Below are positions 34,491-44,605 of a stretch of 48,334 bases of DNA, piece by piece. Each line of letters opens with the position of its first letter. Positions within the stretch are counted from its first letter, which is position 1. The stretch is taken from positions 959,053 to 1,007,386 of the forward strand of contig MNCI01002098.1 in the NCBI GenBank assembly GCA_015680685.1, in the 5' to 3' direction. The notes below the pieces were generated by a model that saw only the letters and a list, made by a program, of their open reading frames with translations, searched no databases and was not told the DNA's origin. A program made the position numbers and the translations under genes. The DNA is from Gnetum montanum (taxonomy: Eukaryota > Streptophyta > Gnetopsida > Gnetales > Gnetaceae).

Positions 34491-34939
34491 AAATAATTTT
34501 GATTATTAATAAAAACATATTCAAATAAAGGCAAGATGTAGCCCAACAAGGGAAATATTTCTCTATGTTATCAAGTCATAAGAGACTGATTATTTGCACA
34601 GTGAGCCCACATCATTCATCCATCCATTGCATTAATGAGAGGTTTTTACCATGGCCATAATGAATTTTTTTTCCATCATCAAACTAAGAATAAACCTGTG
34701 ATCATTATGCCTAGACAAAAAAGTGAAGAACTAATAGGAAATAAAAAGGGTGTGAAATCAAGGGGACTTATGGATTCTTTTTAGATTATTATTGTAAGTT
34801 CTATCATGTTACTAAGGTTGTATTATATGCTTGTAGATATAATGAAAATGGGAGTAAGAGTAAAATAAGTGCTACCTTAAAAGGTTGACACAGTGAAAAA
34901 AGATGAAAGAGCATAAAGGAAATTTTTGGGGGTTACACT

Positions 34940-34975
34940 AGAAAGACATGTTATCCATGCTTGAAGGTAGGTAGC
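34940..34975 (+). promoter_or_regulatory. Conserved block with good splice donor (El5)
   Basis: GAAAGACATGTTATCCATGC then TTGAAG|GTAGGT: exon end at 34966, GT at 34967-34968. It lies about 430 bases before the hairpin. An AATGGGAGTAAGAG word about 85 bases upstream is also shared with El2 and El8. Confidence 0.5.
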
Positions 34976-35399
34976 TTCTTAGAAATATAAAAATAAAAAC
35001 AAAGTGCCATGAATAAAGATCCTCCCTTGGACAATATGCCAAGTGATAATACTCCTTATAACATTGATAGTCTTATGATTGTAATTCCAAGAGATGAAAT
35101 GATGTGATGTGATTTGAAGGTGGCTTGGACTTGGTTTGAATCATGGATAGAAAGGCTAATGATTACCTTAACCACTAATAAAACATAAGAATTCATTATG
35201 CCTATGGTAAGACACCTCACAACCCAATTTCTGCAATCCTTTCTAAGTCCATTTTATCTCACCATTTGAATAATCATAACTTATGATTTTATGTAACATA
35301 GAGTTATTTTCCCAATTTGGTGGTATTAACATGTGTGTTTTGGTAAATAGGTATGTGTTACATTCAACTCTTTAAGTGCCTAAGGACACTTTTAGGCAT

Positions 35400-35457
35400 G
35401 TTTATACAAGATCATTAAAGGATGAAGCCTGCTTTGGGGAGGACCCACTTTTATAAC
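35400..35457 (+). promoter_or_regulatory. Conserved stem-loop (El5 copy)
   Basis: GTTTATACAAG (35400-35410) and CTTTTATAAC (35448-35457) pair at 9 of 10 positions if one T bulges. The loop keeps GCTTTGGGGAGGACCCA. The arm sequence differs from El6 yet pairing is largely maintained. Confidence 0.5.
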
Positions 35458-35469
35458 TATTGTATCTAA

Positions 35470-36960
35470 TACTTGCCAAGTAGTTCCACATGATGCAAAG
35501 GGAGCCACCAAAGTAATCACAGATCACATTAAAAAATCTTTCAATGTACCTACTGTGTCACTAGTTGATATTTCTAGAAGTTAATTTTCTCAAATGTTAG
35601 CTAGTATCTCTATGACACCTATAGAACCTAAAGATTTATTAGATAGACTATTGCAAACAAGACAAGATATGACAAATCTCTTTGACATTCCTAGTGATGT
35701 TACTCTAACATAGTTCGAATTGATTGCCACCAAAAGAAAATTGATCATAGCTAAAACTAGCAAAAAGCATGCTAAGAATGAGCTTTTTAGATTACAAGAA
35801 GAGATTGTAGCCATTAGAGTAGAAAGAAGAGATCCAACTTAGTTCATTGCACTAGAACAAATAGCATAATTTAGAATTGAGTAGATTAGTTACCCTCTTA
35901 AGAATAACAAAGAGATGGATAATGAGAAAGAAATGATAGTATGGAATGCTTTAGTGGCCAAAGCCTAAACGTATGCCCATGATAAAGCACTTGCTACATT
36001 ACAAAAGGAAAATAAACAAGTCGATGCAAATAACATGCCATTAACCACTATTGAAAAATAGAAAAACATTTTGGAAGAAAGCATCCACTAGCTAAGGAAA
36101 CTATTGGTGAGGATCAACTAGGATATGAACCATCTTGCAAAAGAAAATAAAATCCTCTCCATGGAGGAGCTATGTGCCATCCATCAGAAATCAACCATTG
36201 AAATTAGCACATGGAAAATTCAGACAAAGAAGCATGAACAGCTCAAGGAATACTTCTAAGATCAAGTGGAAATGTATAAACAAATCAATGAGAAAGAGAT
36301 ACAGATGGCAAAGGCTGGCATTAATTCCATGTTAGCACAAAATCTAAAATGGCAACCCATCTTGGATAGCATGGCCCACACCTACAACGCAAAAGTGAAA
36401 AATAAAGACCTACAGATTAAGGACTTAAAAGACTACATTTGGTTAGCAAACCTCCATTATGCTAACTTAGCCATGTTGATAGTAGGTAGGCTGAAAAGTG
36501 AGCTTGAACAAAAAGTAGTAGCCATGTACACCTTGTATAAAAAATATTTTGTAAACTCAAAATATTCTTTACAAAAACTTCAAGTAGCAAACTCAAAGCT
36601 AGAAGTAGTTAAAGCCAACTACTAGGGGAAAAAAGATGTAGCAATGAACCTAGCCAAAAGATTAATAGATTACCATGACATAAGAGAGAAGGTTAGAGCT
36701 TTTAAAGAAGAAAGATGATAGTTTGCAGCATGGTATGTTAAAGCTAATCAAATTTTTTTGCAACTTGCATGTTTTTGGAACATGTTGACTCCATCAAACA
36801 TTGGTTCATTAGCATGAATGGTTTACAATCCAAAAATGAAAGAGTAGAAATTGTAGGTGCTCCTGAACTACTATCAATTTTAGAAGCCTGATGATAAGGT
36901 AAAGCAACCAATCAAAGAGCCATCACCACCTGGAAGAACATAAGGCTACATTAAGCTTCA
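35470..36960 (+). pseudogene. El5 ORF2: C-terminal two-thirds of the coiled-coil protein
   Basis: Joins the family at DHIKKSFNVPTVSLVD (about 35525), which matches El2 near 5800 (DHIKESFNFPIVPLVD), so a deletion removed everything from just after the hairpin to the middle of ORF2, including the MAPK start. From 36266 a 119-codon open stretch reads MEMYKQINEKEIQMAKAGIN and later WLANLHYANLAMLIVG, heptad-like and charged: a coiled coil. After stops the end contains MLTPSNIGSLA (about 36785) and a Pro-rich tail, as in El8. The 119 codons are the longest well-preserved piece of ORF2 in the window. Confidence 0.65.
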
Positions 36961-37124
36961 CCAAATTTTGTATTTGAATTGTAAAGTTTTTCATGTTATA
37001 AATGTCTCATTTTTGTAAAACACCACTATAGCACTTAAGAGTCATGTATAGAGTAGTTAGTGTTATGTAAATGGATCCTCCAATTTTGTAATCCTCATTT
37101 TGTAACTCAAGGATGTATTTTCAA

Positions 37125-37139
37125 TCAATCATGGGGGTA
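37125..37139 (+). promoter_or_regulatory. Polypurine tract (El5)
   Basis: TCAATCATGGGGGTA directly before the LTR start TGATAAACC. Confidence 0.8.
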
Positions 37140-38016
37140 TGATAAACCAAATTTTTTTGTAGTTACGATATCATATCTATGATGTCATAGATATGTTATC
37201 ATATCTCATAATAAATTATCATATAAACGATATCACAAGGTGTGTGTAAGCCTATAAAAGAAACACTTAGGTGCATGAATGCACAGTAGATTTGTTAACA
37301 TGCTAGTAGAACTTTTTTAGTTTGTTTTCATGATTTTAGCTTTCAATACTTAGTAATGTGTGCCTGAAGTGTCATGTTAAGTGATTGAATGGAGTTTTTA
37401 TTTGAGCATGATGTACTTGGATGCATTGCATGACCAAAAATAAAGATTGATATTACTTTCCATCATTGTAGCAACACTTAGTTTTATTTTTTTCTTTCAT
37501 TTAATTTAATTTTTACTATTTTCATAGTTACTAATTTACTTTCAATGCACTTTAGTATTACTATCATTAAGTGGAATGAGTACGACTGATCTCAAGCACT
37601 TTAGTGTAGCTACTTGCTAACCCAGTAGTACTATCGCTTGGTACACCCAGTAGTGTGATACTTGGTAATCCTATTAGTAGTTACATGAGGTTCAAGTTGT
37701 GAATGGAAGATTAGGACTGGCTGCTCATTTCATAGACTAGATTAGATTCATTTACTATTACTTAGATTTAAAAACTATTACTTTTACTTCATATTAACTA
37801 GGAGCACTATGGCCCATACAACATCATCTATCATATGCCTCATCATGAGTTAAACCATATGCATTGAATTTACTAGCCCACATGGGAAGACAACGATTGC
37901 AAAATTTAACCAATTACATGCATAATCACATTACCTTGTCTACGGAATTCAATTAGGATTATGCATGAACCATTGTATCTCATATGATTGGGTGTTAAAT
38001 ACTCCACTGCCCAACA
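37140..38016 (+). mobile_element. El5 3' LTR
   Basis: 877 bases. GATATCATATC / GATGTCATAG / ACGATATCAC words (37165-37235) precede CCTATAAAAG (37251-37260). The end has decayed from ACTCATCA to GCCCAACA. Matches 11843-12725 along its length. Confidence 0.85.
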
Positions 38017-38570
38017 CTTTCTATAACTTTACAAAAAATGAGTTGCATAATATCATTACACACTCTACCTTTAGACAGAACCAAACTAATGTAAAGAAGG
38101 ATGATCATACTAGGAGGCCATCTAGGCTTAGGATCTTTAAAAGGATGAGAATATAGTAGCATGGATATCCTTGGATGAGAAGAAAAATTAAATTCAACAT
38201 GTATTTTTAAATGAATTTTCATCATCTAAAATCTATAAGAAGAAAGAATGGAAGCATGTAAATATGAATTTAGAAAGAAACTTGAGGAGAATTTAGGAAA
38301 GATACTAGAATAGAGATCATAAGTCATAGAACAAAATAGAAATAAGGCACCAAAATGATCTAGTACAAAATTATGATGAAGAAGATGAATGTAATTCAAA
38401 CATTAAAACTATCATGTCCAACAATGAAGACAAAATATTGTTGGCTCTAGAAGCATGGTTTAAATCACAAATGTTACACATGTTTTGTTTAGATATAAAA
38501 AAAATCTACATCAAATGGATTAATATGAATAACATGTTGGATGAACTAGCTTTGGAAAGATAATATTTAG
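38017..38570 (+). pseudogene. El4 gag fragment, resumed after El5
   Basis: AGGAGGCCATCTAGGCTTAGG (about 38110) and ATTGTTGGCTCTAGAAGC (about 38438) match the N-terminal gag region of El6 (about 16780 and 17072), so this is the continuation of El4 beyond its El5 insertion. The frame is heavily broken and the gag core is not reached before similarity is lost near 38570. Confidence 0.5.
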
Positions 38571-39227
38571 TTACCTCTATTTTTCTTGATTAGTCTCATT
38601 CTTTACTATTGCTTCACTCAATAAAGTTCTTTAAGTTTCATGCTTGTTATATACTAGTGTTGAGGTTGTCCTAATGATGTTTTAGGCTTCAAAAATTTCA
38701 ATACTTTAGAATTTAAAATTATATTAATCAAATTTTAGTTATGGTTGATTCATTAGATGTGATTGAATTTTTGCAGTTTTGTAATGACTTTTAGTTAGGA
38801 TGAATTTATTAAGAGAAGGCTTCAAAACTAGTTTGATCAACTGAAACATGGGAAAATAGAGAATCCAAACCAAATGTCTAAGCAAAGTAGATGCCCTGAG
38901 ATCCTCAATTTTTAAATCACATATTAATTTGATTAGCTAGATTTATGTAGTCAACTAGATCACTAGGAGATTATACAAAAAATTAGTTATTAGATCAACT
39001 AGTATATAAAGTAGATCTCATGCTCTAGCCTTAATTAACAAGCTAGATGAAGATTTCAAAAGAAGAAGAACTAGAGACCCTATCAATGATGAAGATCTAA
39101 GTTGCATATTCAATCCATTAGGAGACTTTGTACAATGTTTCTTGCTTTGTTCTTCCTCCATTATTATTATGTTAAGTGTTTGATCATGAACGAAACTAAA
39201 TCTATCTAATATCTTTATTTTCCTTAC
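38571..39227. other. Unassigned AT-rich sequence left of El8
   Basis: No gene or LTR similarity is recognised. It ends at the El8 target site (CTTAC). Confidence 0.5.
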
Positions 39228-40185
39228 TGATGAGTGGCAAGGTACCCCTACACTTAACCATACGAATATGAGTGTTTCACACACGATCCAGTCAAACTCC
39301 ACAGATGGGATAGTTGTGGTATCTAGATAGTTGCTCGTTGATCATAGTTCGTTGTCTTCCCACCTGGACTAGTATATGCTTTGTCATGTATGGTTTGGTC
39401 TAGAGTGAGGTGTATGATGTGTTCATAAACTAATGCTACTCCTAGTGGTGATGGAAAATAATCTTAACTAAGCTAGGAGAAAAAGGGGGAGAGAGTTATG
39501 CTAAGAGGAAATAGGAGGAGAGAATCTAAACTAGCCTAAGTGTGATGAGCATTTGTTCCTTAATCATCCATACACATCTTGTACCTCGTGCACGACTACC
39601 ATTGGGATTGCCAAGCACATGGCCTAGGTATGCTACTGGGATACCAAGTAGTCACACTTAAATGCTTGTGATTAAGGCGTACTCATTCTGCATTTAAGGA
39701 GTTTAGGGTGAGGAGATATTAACTACAAAAGAAACATATAACAATAATAATTAAATCATTAAACTAAGTGAATGCCACAATGATGAAGTAATCTCAATCT
39801 TTATTTCCGGTCATGTGCATGTCCAAGTACGTCACACTCGAATAAAGGTGCCATACAATTACAGTCATCACACTGCAGGCATGCACTAGGAGAAAAGAAT
39901 TGAGAGGAAAAAGTGACAAAATGACTCTAGTCTAATACTAAAATGACTCACTAAAAACTCTCTCTTCCCATGTGCCTATATGTTTATTTATAGGCACACA
40001 CAGGAACCACGATATCATGTACTCGATATCGCTTATGAGGTCACGATATCGTGTACCTGATAATGGGGTTCCGATATCGGGACCTATTAGACCTAGTATC
40101 CTATACCTGATATTAGGGGTCCAATAATAGGGGTTCAATAACAGGATTTGATAGAGCATGACACTTGATAGACCACAACTCATCA
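39228..40185 (-). mobile_element. El8 3' LTR
   Basis: TGATGAG to CTCATCA. Minus-strand TATA (39985-39994) and GATATC words at about 40010-40080. Slightly longer than its partner because of small indels. Confidence 0.9.
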
Positions 40186-40200
40186 TACCCCCACAACTGA
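40186..40200 (-). promoter_or_regulatory. Polypurine tract (El8)
   Basis: The minus strand reads TCAGTTGTGGGGGTA against the 3' LTR. Confidence 0.8.
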
Positions 40201-40209
40201 ATAACAACT

Positions 40210-40796
40210 CATCCTCGAGTCAAAGAAAGTGAGGAACAAGTTCAATTGATTACACAATGGATAGGTATGGGATTATTGACTGACTAGGAATTTATTCATG
40301 CTATAGTGGAGAATTAAAAAAAAATTTCACACGGACACAAAATAAAAAACTTCTGGAAATCATGGGGTTCTCTATAGTGGTGGCTCCTCCATGGGTGTCG
40401 TTCCTTTGTTCTACGTGCCAAGATTTTGAGATTGATATCATTGAAGAAGAGCCTAACATTTCTTCTTTTCTATCCACAAATTATGAGTCATCCATGCTAA
40501 TGTTCCAATGTTTGATGGAGTTGACACTTTCCATGGACATGGCAACTATAGAAACACATGATTGGCCTTAATATGTCATGCCACAAATAACTGTCATTCC
40601 TCTTCATAGGCTCAGGCCCTGACTTCTCCTCCTTTTTCTTGGATAGATTATGTAGTAATAGGAGTTCCATGATCGATGCTGAATGATTGTGCCTTATGCT
40701 CTACATGTTCTATATGAGGTCCTTAGCCTCTGCCTCCCCATGGTCGTTCAGTTACACTTGAGAAGTTCCTCCTTATTGTCTTCTTTTAGGGGCCAT
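40210..40796 (-). pseudogene. El8 ORF2, internally deleted
   Basis: ATG at 40796 starts MAPKRRQ; GTGTGATTATAG before it gives an AG directly next to the ATG. After about 70 codons the reading jumps to VSTPSNIGTLAWM (about 40530), which corresponds to LTPSNIGSLA near the C-terminus of El5 ORF2. The mobile-domain-like part and the coiled coil, well over 1 kb, are therefore missing while both ends are kept. A plus-strand open stretch at 40362-40571 is a shadow. Confidence 0.6.
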
Positions 40797-40799
40797 CTA

Positions 40800-41103
40800 T
40801 AATCACACAAAGATCAATGGTTAGTAAGGTTATTGAAAAAAGTTCAAGGATTTCATACCTTACTCATTTCCTTTAATAAATGTTGAATTCTTTGCTTAGT
40901 GTGATTTTAGAGTTAGAAATTTTTTCAAGGAAGTTGCCCTAAAAGTTTAATGTTGAACCTAGCTTGTTAAGGTGACACATAAAAGGACCTAGTTTTGAGG
41001 AATGTTTGATAAAATGATGACAAAGGAAATAATAGATTTGGCAATGAAGTACTCGGAGGGTATAAGATGATGTGGTGGTGTGCAATAAGTACAAATTACA
41101 AAA
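40800..41103 (-). other. El8 ORF2 leader
   Basis: Sequence between hairpin and ORF2 start. Much shorter than in El2 (about 300 versus 935 bases); the LTR-like promoter segment is absent. An open stretch of 74 codons across the hairpin (41163-40939) contains RLEPALGRIHLHEF, echoed by RLEPTLGRTHLCNF in El2. Confidence 0.45.
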
Positions 41104-41160
41104 TTCATGCAAGTGGATCCTCCCCAAAGCAGGTTCCAACCTATAATGCCCTTGCGTAAC
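41104..41160 (-). promoter_or_regulatory. Conserved stem-loop (El8 copy)
   Basis: Sense arms GTTACGCAAG (41160-41151) and CTTGCATGAA (41113-41104) pair at 8 of 10 positions counting one G-U. The inner AGGTT-GG-AACCT (41142-41131) is a perfect palindrome. El2 has AGGCT/AGCCT here, another compensated pair. Confidence 0.55.
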
Positions 41161-41647
41161 CACACCTTAAAATGTCCGTAGGCACTAGAAGGGTTAAATT
41201 TAATCTATGTCGATGCAACAAAACACACACATGTTGATACCACCGTGATGAGATATGAATTCAATGTTATAGAAGACAGGAGTCACAATTACATGAACAA
41301 TGAGATGAGGTGAATTCTAGAAGGGATTGTAGAGATTGGGACAAGAGGTAACTAACCATAGGCATAATGAATCTTGAGTGTAGGACATGATTAATGTGTC
41401 ATTCACTCATCACTCCAAAATCAAGACCAAGTCCATTCCTCTAATTAGTGACATCACATTGTTTCATCCCATGATGGACAACCATAAGAGCATCATGACA
41501 TTAAGGTGTACGATCACTTGGCATTTTATTTAAGGGAGGAGTGATTTTTGCTTTGTGACACACATGTTTTTTGTTCCTTTGTTCTTTTTGTGTGGCTACT
41601 TTGGCACACACACTCTTTTTTTTTGTTTGAGTGCTTAATCTAGAGAA
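41161..41647 (-). other. El8 non-coding middle region
   Basis: Between hairpin and conserved block; no coding frame is recognised. Shares GACTTGGTCTTGATTTTGG-like words with El2 and El7. Confidence 0.45.
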
Positions 41648-41690
41648 GATACCTACCTTCAGGCATGGGTACATGTCTTTCCAATGGGAC
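41648..41690 (-). promoter_or_regulatory. Conserved block with good splice donor (El8)
   Basis: Sense GGAAAGACATGTACCCATGCC then TGAAG|GTAGGTATCT. Exon would end at 41657. Best donor match together with El5. Confidence 0.5.
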
Positions 41691-42084
41691 CCCCTAGAAT
41701 AGAATTATTTTTCCTTGATTGAGTACCTTTTGATTATTCTTACTCCCATTTTTCATTAGATCTACAAGGATCTTAGTACAACCAAGTTGCATGATAACTC
41801 TCGTAGATGTCACCAAAGAGAATCCACAAGTCCCGTTGATGTCATACCCTAGACATTCCCACTTAGTCCATCCTTCTTCACTCTAGGTATGATAACACAA
41901 GGTTACTTTAAGTTTTAATGATTAAGAATATCATTGTACCATGGTAGAACCCCTTATTAATAGAATGGGTGGATGGATGTTGTGGGCTCATTGTTCAAAT
42001 AATTAGTCACTTGAGACTTGATAGCATGAAACAACACCTCAACCAATGATTCACCTGAGTGTTTTATTCCTAGATGAGATTACT

Positions 42085-42200
42085 CATAAAAAGGTAAAAA
42101 GATAAAAAGATAAAAAGGAGAAAAGATCAAACAATAAGTTGAAAAGTAAAAAACTGAAAAAAAAAATTCAATATTAAAGAAAATAAAAAATATTTATTAA
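42085..42200 (-). repeat. T-rich tract after ORF1 (El8)
   Basis: A-rich on the plus strand (repeated AAAAAGATAAAAAGA), hence T-rich in sense. It follows the ORF1 stop near 42213. Confidence 0.65.
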
Positions 42201-42212
42201 TCCTGCATGTTA

Positions 42213-44476
42213 TTAGAATGGGGGGTATCCCCCATAACTAAATAGTTGAGCATGGCTAGGATTAATAAATGAAAAATTGGGATCCTTGCATGTTGGAAAT
42301 GTTGGAACTAGGTCATATTTACCCCATTGGGGTTCACACACTTGATTAGAGTTGACATAGTGGGGCAAGTTATAAGATGTGGTTAATTTATAAGGAGTTG
42401 ACCCACTATGGCACTTGTGACCATAAGATGGTATGCAAGGATCAACATGTCTTCCCATGTGGCTATATTCATTAGGCTGCATGGTTGTTGGAGTATTGAG
42501 TGGTGGCCCTAATAAGGTAACATGAGACATTGGGTTTGAAGAGGAAGATGCACCACAATGTTGGACTTGTGCTAACTTGGCAGATGCAATGCTTTCTATA
42601 CTATGGTGTCCCTTTCTATGATAATGTCTAAAGAAGGAATTCCTATGATGTTATGGAGGATTCCCACTGCTTTTGACAATAGAAGCACAAGTAATGTTTG
42701 TGGTTTGATGCTGTGATGCAAATCCCTCAGGAACAACTAGTGGCGATGTAGAAGGAGTTAAAGGATGAGAATGTTCGAATTGAGGAGAAGTGTAAGGTAC
42801 ACAAGGTGGTAGTCCTATTGGAAAGGATATGGGTTAATGGTATTGAGAAGAATGATAATAATATGGTGAGATAGAGTATGTTGACCTAGTTTGGGAAACA
42901 AGATGTTGAACTCAATAGGCACTTGGGTTTGGATGATATGAAAGGTGTACCCAGTTCGAGGGTGGCCTCCCCCATGACTGGGATTTTTGCAACTATGATT
43001 GAACATAGTATCTCTATACGAACTCTGGGTGTAACACTCGTTCCCAATGCTCATGAAAATGTGACAAGATTGGGCATTGGCCCTTGGGATGATCATACAG
43101 GAAAATTTTACATTGATATGTATGATTGATAGTTAAGTTCTTATTCTCTTCTACCCTTCTTTACAATTGTCTAAAGGTGTTTAATCCTATTTCTTGGTTC
43201 TTCATGATTCTATCTCCAATAATGTTGGCATATTCTCCACAGTTTTTATGCATCCATTCCATCATCTTATTGATCTTTGACTCAATTTCATTAATGATTG
43301 TAGTGTTGGAAAAGATGATTCCACCTCCTTGAGGTTAGTTGATTTATCCTCTTTCATATTATGGACCTTTGTTGATGTAATATTTTGGTCCCATTGAGAT
43401 TTTCAACATTCTCCCATATAGCCATTTCTCCTTCTTCTTTTGCTACCATCCTAATAAGCTTGGAGTTGATGGGTTTGTAGCTCATATAGTTGACTTTAGG
43501 CATACATCCCTAGGGTCTCCCTTGTTTCATTATGAAGCCCATCAATAATGTGGTACATTAGCCTCTCCTCGAAGAACTCATGGCCTAGGAAGTTGTTTAA
43601 CAATTCATAATATCTTTATAAGGCCATGTCCAAGGGTTCATGTTATGATTGTTTCCACTCTTGGATTTTTTTCCTCAAGGCTGATACTCTTGCATAAGTT
43701 TAATATCTTTCATTGAAGAGCTCTACCATTGTTGGCCAATGTCAAATTGATTTTGGTTTTAGGGACCTATACCATACTTTAGCTTGGCCAACAAGTGTCA
43801 TAGGAAAGAGCTTAATATTTTGCCATCCATTATTGATATTATTCCATACATAGGAATTATGGAAGGATTGTAGATGTTATTGTGGATTTAAATCATAGCC
43901 TCCTAAAAAATTTGGAAAGTTTTTTAAATCAAGCATGGGTAGACAACTTTCCTTAAGATGCCTGTGGGCTATTCAAACAACCTCTTGTATATGCATTAGG
44001 CTCTCAGTGGCTGGTAGGGGTTCATTGTCACTAGGTAGGTTATGAGTTTGTGAGTTGGGACAATGTTGTCTTTGTTCATGTTGGCATTTCTGACTTTGCC
44101 CATGGGATTGAATTTTATTTCTATGCTAACCCCTTAAAATACGGTCATCTATGTCACGACCTAACATTGAAGGAGCAGAGGAAGAGGAAGAAATGGAAGA
44201 ATCATCATGACTTTTGTAGGTTTCCCAATCATCCCTAGATAAATCCTTGTTAACTACTAAGAAGGTCCTAGGCCTTACAGGCCCCCTCATTCCTTGGGAT
44301 CCCCCATCTTCAGTAGGGATGTCTAAGTTGGATGACAAAAGTCCTAGAGTATCATTGGGGCATCTATGAACATATAACACTGCTGCATAAGATTGAGTAC
44401 TCCAAACTTCTTTATTGGTTCTACAATCAATTACCTCACTAGATGTTGCGTTATCACTATCCTATGAAAGAGACAT
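42213..44476 (-). pseudogene. El8 ORF1: gag with Cys/His module and Pro/Ser-rich tail
   Basis: An ATG at 44476 lies 110 bases after the primer site and starts MSLS. A long open stretch (44380-44126) ends in a Ser-rich run. The gag core is at about 43770-43540 (WYRSLKPKSI, MVELFNERY, ARVSALRKKIQEW, HIIDGLHNETRETLGMYA). The Cys/His module (about 43117-43010) reads YDHPKGQCPILSHFHEHW, then LHPEFV: the clearest copy. The tail (42530-42213) is open for 105 codons and ends LFSYGGYPPF. No catalytic domain. A few stops and shifts, fewer than in other copies. Confidence 0.75.
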
Positions 44477-44586
44477 GGTTGTAAAATTGTGTGTGATTTA
44501 TTGCAATTATTCTTTCTAAAAGATATATTGTTAATACTTGTTACAAAAATCTTGTATGATGTAACTAATCTAAATAACTAGCACCG

Positions 44587-44604
44587 TCCCCAACAACGGT
44601 GCCA
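44587..44604 (-). promoter_or_regulatory. Primer-binding site, tRNA-Asp type (El8)
   Basis: TCCCCAACAACGGTGCCA matches the 3' end of plant tRNA-Asp at 15 of 18; the differences are two G-to-A and one C-to-T. One base separates it from the LTR. Confidence 0.85.
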
Positions 44605-44605
44605 A

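Larger units (their letters stand above)
11843..38016 (+). mobile_element. El5: nested host element, 8.2 kb without its insertions
   Basis: The LTR at 11843-12725 and that at 37140-38016 belong to the same subfamily (both start TGATAAACC and share the GATATC pattern and CCTATAAAAG). ORF1 breaks off at 15488 and resumes with the protease at 33426, the two edges of El6. Flanks are CCTTT on the left and CTTTC on the right: three of five identical, both differences C/T, consistent with a decayed target duplication or a 4-base CTTT. Confidence 0.75.

Noticed and set aside
40362-40571. 69-codon plus-strand open stretch
   Set aside because: It is antisense to the C-terminal part of El8 ORF2, which aligns with El5.
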